Assembly: GCA_026419785.1 (NCBI GenBank)
Contig: JAODTK010004821.1
Location: 62,001 to 126,000 of the forward strand
Reading direction: 5' to 3'
Source of the DNA: Sclerodactyla briareus
Lineage: Eukaryota; Echinodermata; Holothuroidea; Dendrochirotida; Sclerodactylidae
DNA length: 64,000 nucleotides
The position numbers and the translations under genes are program-made. The notes under the pieces are model-generated. The model saw only the letters and a program-made list of their open reading frames with translations. It had not been told where the DNA came from and searched no databases. This document shows, piece after piece, positions 61,710 through 64,000 of this stretch; the first letter of the stretch is position 1, and every line of letters starts with the position of its first letter.

Positions 61710-64000
61710 TCATCTTATCTCCAGAAGTGTCAAGAAATATCATCTGACTACCAATGTTCATCATTTTGTACAGTCACTGTTTTGGCAACTATTCTACAAA
61801 CATGTTGCCTGTTGCTATCGCAAATGTTGCAATATACTCCCTGGGGCATGGCAAAGCAAATTCAAGAAGCAAGCAAACAGAAATTGAACCAATTTTACAG
61901 AGTTGAGTTGGTGTAGTGTTTCCTCTGAGTGAACAGTTACTGCATGTGTCATCAATCTTCAGAAGTTGATATTAGGATAAGGAACATTTGTAGAGGGGAC
62001 AAAATTTCCTGGTTGTCTTCAAGATAACAATAGATATTTCTGATTTTTTTGACAATTGCCATCAATTGTTGGTACAGTCAGAAAACTGAAGACTGCATGA
62101 CAACATTGCTGCCTTCATCCATCCTGATTCTAGTGACTCTCCAATATCTCCTGACAGGAATAGGAGAATGACTTCCCCTATTTTCCATGCTCTGGCAAAC
62201 TGTTTTCGACCTAAGCTTCAACAGAAGAACCCAATACAGGAAAGCTCGCCTGAATATTTCACCTGTACATCTGTGTCGCCGAGGCTTCCTTTATGCTTGG
62301 TGGCAATTTGACGAGAATTTCCAGGTCTGGCCATGAGCGAGGTGTCCATGCTACTAATGACTGTACGATGTCAAGGAAACTCACTGCCTCACTGTGTTGG
62401 TATGAAAAAAAAATAGGAAGAACTAAAGAAGTTTATTCTGCCCCGACATAACATACTTACACCGTGACATTCCTAGGTGCTTGTGATTCTTCAGCTATAT
62501 CAAATCAAGGTTTGCATTCGCTTTATTATTATATGACGCAAGACGCAATTCTTTCACCTTACCATCGCAATCTCTTGCGAGCTTGTGCCCTCTGATTCAC
62601 AGACATGCGTCTTTGTGGGAGGTAGGACTGGGCAGGTTTTTCGCCTGTGCTTGTAATTCAGTCGCGCTTCACACTCTGAGCTGCACGATGAGCTTTAAAA
62701 GAGGGAAAAGGACTGTCTGCATATTGAGTATATTAGTATTATCATTATTATTATAACACCGATGCCTCATATTTAGCGCAAAATCCAAGAGTTCAATGCG
62801 CTTTAACAACAAACAAAACAAAATCAATTAATGGGCTTGTCTGTAGCAGAGGGTCTTCATGCTGACTTGAATCCACCAAAGGAGGAAATATCGCGCACCT
62901 ATGGAGGAACTATTCCAGAGGCTGTGGTGCAAGAAGCTGAAACCGTATCTCCCACCCTCTTCTCTGATGGTCCGATTCACAAGTGTGGACTTGGAGGAAG
63001 AAGACTGGAGTACAGGGCGAGGCAGCTTGAAATGTATGTCAAGGGTATGGCACATTTGGCAGGGATCCAGTGGAGATCGGCAAGGATTGGTGATATGTGG
63101 TCGTTTGGGCAACTTTGGCAATAATCGTGCCACATTATTTTGCCTCGCTGCAGACCCGCATTGATGCCATGGGACTCCAAACAATACCTCTGCTTTAGTC
63201 CACTTTTGGACCCCATGGTGACTGGACGGCTGAACGGCACGCTTCAGTGCTGAGGTATTTGCAAACTTTTCTGATGTTCCGAAGATGGAAATGCGCGTCC
63301 AGGTAAACTCCAAGAACCTTGACACCAATTTTGATGCTTAAAACCTTATAACCCATTCTATTCATACTTCGCAGATAGAATGATACACATCAACAACTAA
63401 CATCTACTTTTTCACTCAGCTTATTCTCTCTTAAACTTTTCAGTTTTTGCTCATTGCATTGCTGTCCAATTTCTTCTTTACAGCCTCAGATTTGGCACGT
63501 ATATATATAGATATATTTTTCTTTATACAACCATACCTCATAATGTAGCCCCTCCCAGAACATTTTTTTATGCGAGATACAGTGATTTGGGATTCATTCT
63601 TACAAACCGGTTCTGGGACCTCACATAGAAATTGGACCATAATCAGCATCATAGGTATCACCCTACGGCAACGAGGCTTTCAGTCTCCCAACATAAAAAC
63701 CACAGGTAATAATGGGGGATACCTTTAGCCGTGAGCTGGGCTGTCTTTTGGTCCTGCTGTGATACCCGGACCAAATCAAGGAGGGCCATCAGGGCCTTTT
63801 GTAGGGCATAGGTCTTCTTGAAAATGACGAGAGCTGACCAGATAGCACCTCAAAGTGGCTGCCGTAGATGATGTTCTCTCTTGGAGTAAATTATTCACTG
63901 AAGTTACCAAGCTGACAGCGATAGAGAAGTTATGCTTGCTTGCTTGCCATTGCAGACAAATCCCTACAAACAGGCTAATTCCCCAGTGACCTGAAATATG
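35332..64000 (-). CDS. FIRRM: FIRRM (C1orf112) orthologue, middle and C-terminal part; 5' exons outside the window
   Basis: The exons match the human protein in order. VIFKKTYALQKALMALLDLV corresponds to ALFKEAYSLQKQLMELLDMV. PPSL...LKRSFLVCIEPLLLPFL corresponds to PPSL...IAGAFLVTLDPLISQLL. FGQLLTLVTVMRLLPQ corresponds to FPQCLLLVVVMDKLPSQ, and DVWCFVARYGTAELCAHHC... contains the conserved DVWCFxARYGTAELC stretch of the family. These comparisons use the human sequence as remembered and need a BLASTP check. FIRRM is an alpha-helical protein that binds the AAA+ ATPase FIGNL1; the complex strips RAD51 from DNA in crosslink repair, replication and meiosis. Joins 63,724/62,383, 60,256/58,706, 58,533/56,593 and 56,368/54,303 all agree in codon phase. 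Some C-terminal exons contain stops or shifts, discussed under findings. Confidence 0.85.
35640..35900. repeat. Isolated fragment of the ~915 bp array unit
   Basis: GTTGGTGCACAGTGC, GAGGTTTGGTCACTCATGAT and CCAATGCTGTACATCTGAGG follow the same order as the unit's GGTGCACAGTGCTGAT, TTTGGTCATAATGATGG and CTAATGCCGTACCTCCAGGG. It lies in the last FIRRM intron, about 2 kb from the array. Confidence 0.65.
35998..36170 (-). CDS. FIRRM: FIRRM penultimate exon, acidic
   Basis: A long pyrimidine tract ends CCCCACAAG, and the donor is GATGAG/GTAATG. It reads SSWYPRTKSEVDCLKEQAEV then LRQFHDNCSVPTPEV, a TGA, and RDDEMDKLPVEQPPAEADED. The reading on both sides of the TGA is protein-like, so the stop may be a sequence error. 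The 5' edge could also be 36,163 or 36,151. Confidence 0.6.
36171..42281 (-). other. FIRRM intron, repeat-rich
   Basis: At 38,345-38,700 a unit of about 165 bp (CAGCCATATCGCA...GAAATGACCTTTGATGACAT) is repeated about twice. At 39,480-39,506 GAACAGAGTTCAGGCGAGAA is the 3' end of a copy of element A. A hAT-like element lies at 39.74-40.57 kb. An exon is missing between 42,282 and 36,170 judging by phase, and was not found. Confidence 0.5.
39744..40573. mobile_element. Short non-autonomous hAT-like element
   Basis: The left end CAGTGTTGGGTCTAGTCC is followed by CCGAGTCGAGTCCAAGACCG. The right end is the inverted counterpart (CGAGACCGAGAACCGGACTC then CTCTAACACGG). The flanks are GCGTTAA and CTTTAACA, a possible worn target duplication. 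It is about 830 bp with no coding capacity. The GAGTC-rich ends resemble those of the 4.1 kb element. Confidence 0.6.
42282..42362 (-). CDS. FIRRM: FIRRM exon (C-terminal third)
   Basis: Acceptor CCCTCCTTTCAG and donor ACCAG/GTAAGG bound 27 codons, phase 0 at both ends: ETVHETLVPECIQDEATQHK then VVSFLNQ. Both splice sites are excellent and the strand and order are right. Confidence 0.68.
42363..44189 (-). other. FIRRM intron
   Basis: Contains a worn 3' end of element A at about 43,905-43,950 (GTCTCTCCTTGAACAAATGT then GGGCGAGAC). No exon was recognised. Confidence 0.45.
44192..46735 (+). mobile_element. Element B, copy 1, interrupted by element A; right end missing
   Basis: It starts TGATTCCTTTACTC after a small AAGCCAAAAGGCTT palindrome. 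B sequence stops at about 44,249 and resumes at 45,946 (GGGAGATTGTACCAGCTC), continuing with the B-specific modules to about 46,735. It is noncoding. Confidence 0.6.
44250..45945 (+). mobile_element. Element A, DNA-transposon-like, inserted in element B
   Basis: Perfect 12 bp inverted ends TTGTCTCGCCTG ... CAGGCGAGACAA are spaced 1.7 kb apart, with A-rich flanks on both sides. The interior has repeated AAATGACCT and ATGCAAATTAGACAC modules and no transposase. Partial 3' ends recur at 39.5 and 43.9 kb. The family is unclassified. Confidence 0.6.
47413..47700. repeat. 21 bp minisatellite (GACCTATGCGCTATGTGGTGT)
   Basis: About 12-13 copies of a 21 bp unit, many with one-base gaps, lie in a FIRRM intron. 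Where the frame holds, it translates as a repeating TYALCGV. Confidence 0.9.
47844..47883 (-). CDS. FIRRM: Possible small FIRRM exon
   Basis: Acceptor GACTTGTACAG and donor CCAT/GTAAGT. The 40 nt fit phase 2 to 0 between the neighbouring exons (RTFTHCEDSGESH). No homology can be judged at this length. Confidence 0.28.
48487..49145 (+). mobile_element. Element B, copy 2
   Basis: Left TGTTTCCTTGA and right TCAAGGAATCA are the 11 bp inverted ends (one mismatch), preceded by AAGCCAAAAGGCTT. Inside are the B modules: TTTCAGACTTTGACCTTCTG, CAGACCAACCATTTCTGGAC, TATGAGCTTCATCCATCCA. It is 659 bp and noncoding. Confidence 0.65.
50666..50883 (-). CDS. FIRRM: FIRRM exon, Ser/Pro-rich loop
   Basis: Acceptor TTCTCTTCCTTCAG and donor GGAAG/GTAAAT. 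The frame is unbroken: LQSMKDLSRSLHQLESAPSS, then TPPTRYTPSYPVTPSSDTEL and SRLTREVWASQSLCKMNLIQ. Order and strand place it in FIRRM; the family match itself is weak. It ends in phase 2. Confidence 0.65.
51565..51706 (-). CDS. FIRRM: Probable FIRRM exon
   Basis: Acceptor TCTTTTCAG and perfect donor GGA/GTAAGT. It reads MEIAKQFPVGDNTPYGVGYL then SIRSALSIDSS in one frame and CIGHLNELPPTGLMLG in another leading to the donor, so one frame slip is likely. It leaves phase 0, which fits the next exon. Confidence 0.5.
52072..53113 (+). mobile_element. Element B, copy 3 (longest)
   Basis: Perfect 11 bp inverted ends TGATTCCTTGA / TCAAGGAATCA, 1,042 bp apart. Inside, a module of about 350 bp is tandemly repeated about three times (AATTGGCCAAATTATTGACT ... 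GACCAACCATTCTGG ... TGAGCTTCATCC). A CATACATA-rich stretch precedes the right end. It is noncoding. Confidence 0.7.
54225..54303 (-). CDS. FIRRM: FIRRM exon (YGTAELCAYHCQL)
   Basis: Acceptor TATCTAG and donor AATCAG/GTCAGT. The split codon AG/G gives Arg, then YGTAELCAYHCQLIAGSCQV and RPLSNQ, ending in phase 0. It directly continues DVWCFVAR to make the conserved DVWCFxARYGTAELC block. The exon's first half is repeated at 54,912-54,951. Confidence 0.87.
54480..54805 (+). repeat. Interspersed repeat R1, copy 4
   Basis: Includes the 5' R1 blocks (CAACAGAGGTCCTATAACTT, CCCCATTTCAATGCGATG) and the middle, cut off at the duplication join. Confidence 0.6.
54912..54951 (-). pseudogene. Partial duplicate of the FIRRM YGTAELC exon
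   Basis: The same acceptor and first 40 nt as the 54,303-54,225 exon (YGTAELCAYHCQL) are present, followed at once by intronic sequence without the second half or the donor. It belongs to a tandem duplication of the whole neighbourhood. It lacks a donor, so splicing into it would not give a normal exon. Confidence 0.75.
55125..55720 (+). repeat. Interspersed repeat R1, copy 5 (most complete)
   Basis: Runs from CAGTGCCTGTTCTTGAAGGA through TGACATCATTTATCATTGCA to CTCTTATAATCATCCTGATG. It defines the family as about 600 bp with no reading frame. Confidence 0.6.
55795..56285 (+). repeat. Interspersed repeat R2, copy 2
   Basis: GAGTAGTGCTCAGATGTTAT at the start and CACTGCAGAACCAAGAAAAC, GACCTCACCCATCGCAACTG near the end match copies 1 and 3. 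It lies just downstream (minus sense) of the DVWCFVAR exon. Confidence 0.55.
56368..56593 (-). CDS. FIRRM: FIRRM exon (HEYIVTHLNGF...DVWCFVAR)
   Basis: Acceptor TCTGCCCAG and donor GCCAG/GTGGGC. It reads SLCSQSICQGSGVVQAQSKI then SLHEYIVTHLNGFVAMVTPD and LEAVIGDRFPEALVAVDVWC, ending FVAR. The DVWCFxAR motif is a hallmark of the family. The exon lies between two direct copies of an interspersed repeat (55.8-56.3 and 56.7-57.1 kb). Confidence 0.85.
56690..57090 (+). repeat. Interspersed repeat R2, copy 3
   Basis: ACTGGTGCTCAGATGAAACG, GTGTAACCAATCCCAACC and GACCTCACCCACCGCAACTG follow the R2 order. It lies just upstream (minus sense) of the DVWCFVAR exon. Confidence 0.55.
57165..57260 (+). repeat. 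tRNA-derived SINE head
   Basis: GGTAGGGTGCTGGCTTACCA followed by CCCGG and GGATTCAAATACCAGTCGGG resembles the D-arm to B-box part of a tRNA-like SINE. It is more worn than the 1.9 kb copy. Confidence 0.6.
57980..58330. repeat. Worn tandem repeat, about 120 bp x 3
   Basis: GGCTAATTTGCATAAGTTAC, GGCTGATTTGCATAATTTAT and GGCTAATTCGCATAATTTTG start three similar units, each with an ATTTGCATGAA-like inner block. It lies in the FIRRM intron before the 58.5 kb exon. Confidence 0.55.
58533..58706 (-). CDS. FIRRM: FIRRM exon (SPFGQLLTLVTVMRLLP)
   Basis: Acceptor TTCTCCAG and donor AAAT/GTGAGC. In phase with the previous exon it reads DTDGDISPFGQLLTLVTVMR then LLPQTSIETQNHYHALQVFP and EERPREPIVKRVLQTISK. 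The human counterpart is LQFPQCLLLVVVMDKLPSQP. The exon is unbroken and leaves phase 1, which the 56.4 kb exon accepts. Confidence 0.83.
58707..60255 (-). other. FIRRM intron
   Basis: No exon or known repeat was recognised. Confidence 0.4.
60256..60404 (-). CDS. FIRRM: FIRRM exon (PPSL...FLVCIEPLLLPFL)
   Basis: Acceptor CCATCTTCAG and donor TGTG/GTGAGT. It reads HAPPSLSAPPMRPDAGDELK then RSFLVCIEPLLLPFLQCRRF and YESLLSPEC, unbroken and phase 1 at the end. It aligns with human KFPPSLYATRISKAHQEEIA and AFLVTLDPLISQLLTFQPF. Confidence 0.83.
61065..61329 (-). CDS. FIRRM: FIRRM exon with frame slips
   Basis: Acceptor TTCAAACAG. One frame reads LQMSALISTFCTEIRSLFRH, like human DIITSLCEDILFSFHSC. 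Further on EAKVFSKMVKVCSLLPR and then DALIHLLKEFDKIHEDCSEM appear in the other two frames, like human YRLFQKTLKLCRFF...LLHYAKEF. At least two one-base breaks therefore lie inside the exon. The donor could not be fixed; the low edge is approximate. Confidence 0.65.
61681..61709 (+). repeat. Poly-G run of 29
   Basis: Twenty-nine G in a row in the FIRRM intron between the 62.3 and 61.1 kb exons. Flanking sequence is unremarkable. The exact length is unlikely to be reliable. Confidence 0.9.
62263..62383 (-). CDS. FIRRM: FIRRM exon
   Basis: The acceptor GAGGCAG/TGAGTT follows a long T tract, and the donor is ACAG/GTGAAA. With the incoming phase it reads VSFLDIVQSLVAWTPRSWPD then LEILVKLPPSIKEASATQMY, unbroken. 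The human counterpart is VIHSLLDICSVISS...WKFIIKQSLKHQSIIKSQ. It ends in phase 2. Confidence 0.78.
62745..63330 (-). mobile_element. 5'-truncated L2/CR1-like LINE 3' end
   Basis: On the minus strand, pieces of the LINE ORF2 C-terminus are readable (QNNVARLLPKLPKRPHIT, HISPILADLHWIPAKCAI), ending near HHSLWNSS. They are followed by AAAGCGCATTGAACTCTTGG and an ATAATAATGATAATA-like tail. It lies in the first FIRRM intron of the window, in the gene's orientation. The longest minus frame here is transposon sequence, not a host gene. Confidence 0.75.
63724..63879 (-). CDS. FIRRM: FIRRM exon (FKKTYALQKALMALLDLV)
   Basis: The donor is AAAG/GTATCC. The 5' edge is probably at CCAAG/AGAGAAC. The exon begins ENIIYGSHFEVLSGQLSS, slips one base at a short T run, and continues VIFKKTYALQKALMALLDLV then RVSQQDQKTAQLTAK. 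The match to human SVYSGCLHLVSDLLQALFKE and YSLQKQLMELLDMV is strong. It ends in phase 1, fitting the next exon. Confidence 0.8.

Noticed and set aside
62828-63328. Minus-strand open frame of 166 codons as a host gene
   Set aside because: Its peptides are those of an L2/CR1-like LINE C-terminus, and a LINE tail follows.
1-64000. Endogenous retrovirus, LTR retrotransposon or Polinton copy
   Set aside because: No protease, integrase, capsid or long terminal repeats were recognised anywhere in the window.

Overview
The window is animal nuclear DNA: intron-rich, AT-leaning and full of interspersed repeats. Two protein-coding genes were recognised from their spliced exons, and they lie tail to tail. 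The repeats are L2/CR1-like LINE 3' ends, tRNA-derived SINEs, hAT-like DNA transposons and a large tandem array. Together with a CIZ1 orthologue and a FIRRM (C1orf112) orthologue, this fits an invertebrate, most likely a marine deuterostome such as an echinoderm, hemichordate or amphioxus. The species cannot be fixed from the sequence alone. No prokaryotic, organellar or viral gene was recognised.

Plus strand, about 2.2-34.3 kb (perhaps from 0.2 kb): a CIZ1-like nuclear zinc-finger gene. In order it has a proline/glutamine-rich exon, an Asn/Arg/Gln repeat exon, a basic linker exon, C2H2 fingers at about 10-11, 12.1, 13.2 and 16.9 kb, a conserved linker (TVDEVGF), the matrin-type finger at 20.5 kb, then basic and acidic tail exons. 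The last intron but one (24.6-33.9 kb) holds a hAT-like element whose two ends lie inside tandem repeats. The right-hand repeat is five copies of a ~915 bp unit.

Minus strand, about 63.9 down to 35.3 kb: the middle and C-terminal exons of FIRRM, partner of the AAA+ ATPase FIGNL1 in RAD51 control. The first exons lie beyond 64,000. Codon phases join across several exon pairs (63.7 to 62.3, 60.3 to 58.5 to 56.4 to 54.2 kb), which supports the models. The introns carry nested DNA transposons, a 21 bp minisatellite, a 29-G run, a LINE remnant, and a tandem duplication that copied half of one FIRRM exon.

Many exons of both genes have intact splice sites but one-base breaks in frame. This looks like an uncorrected indel-rich assembly rather than two dying genes. 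Exons not found in the FIRRM model (between 54.2 and 51.7 kb, and between 42.3 and 36.2 kb) may be short, divergent or damaged.
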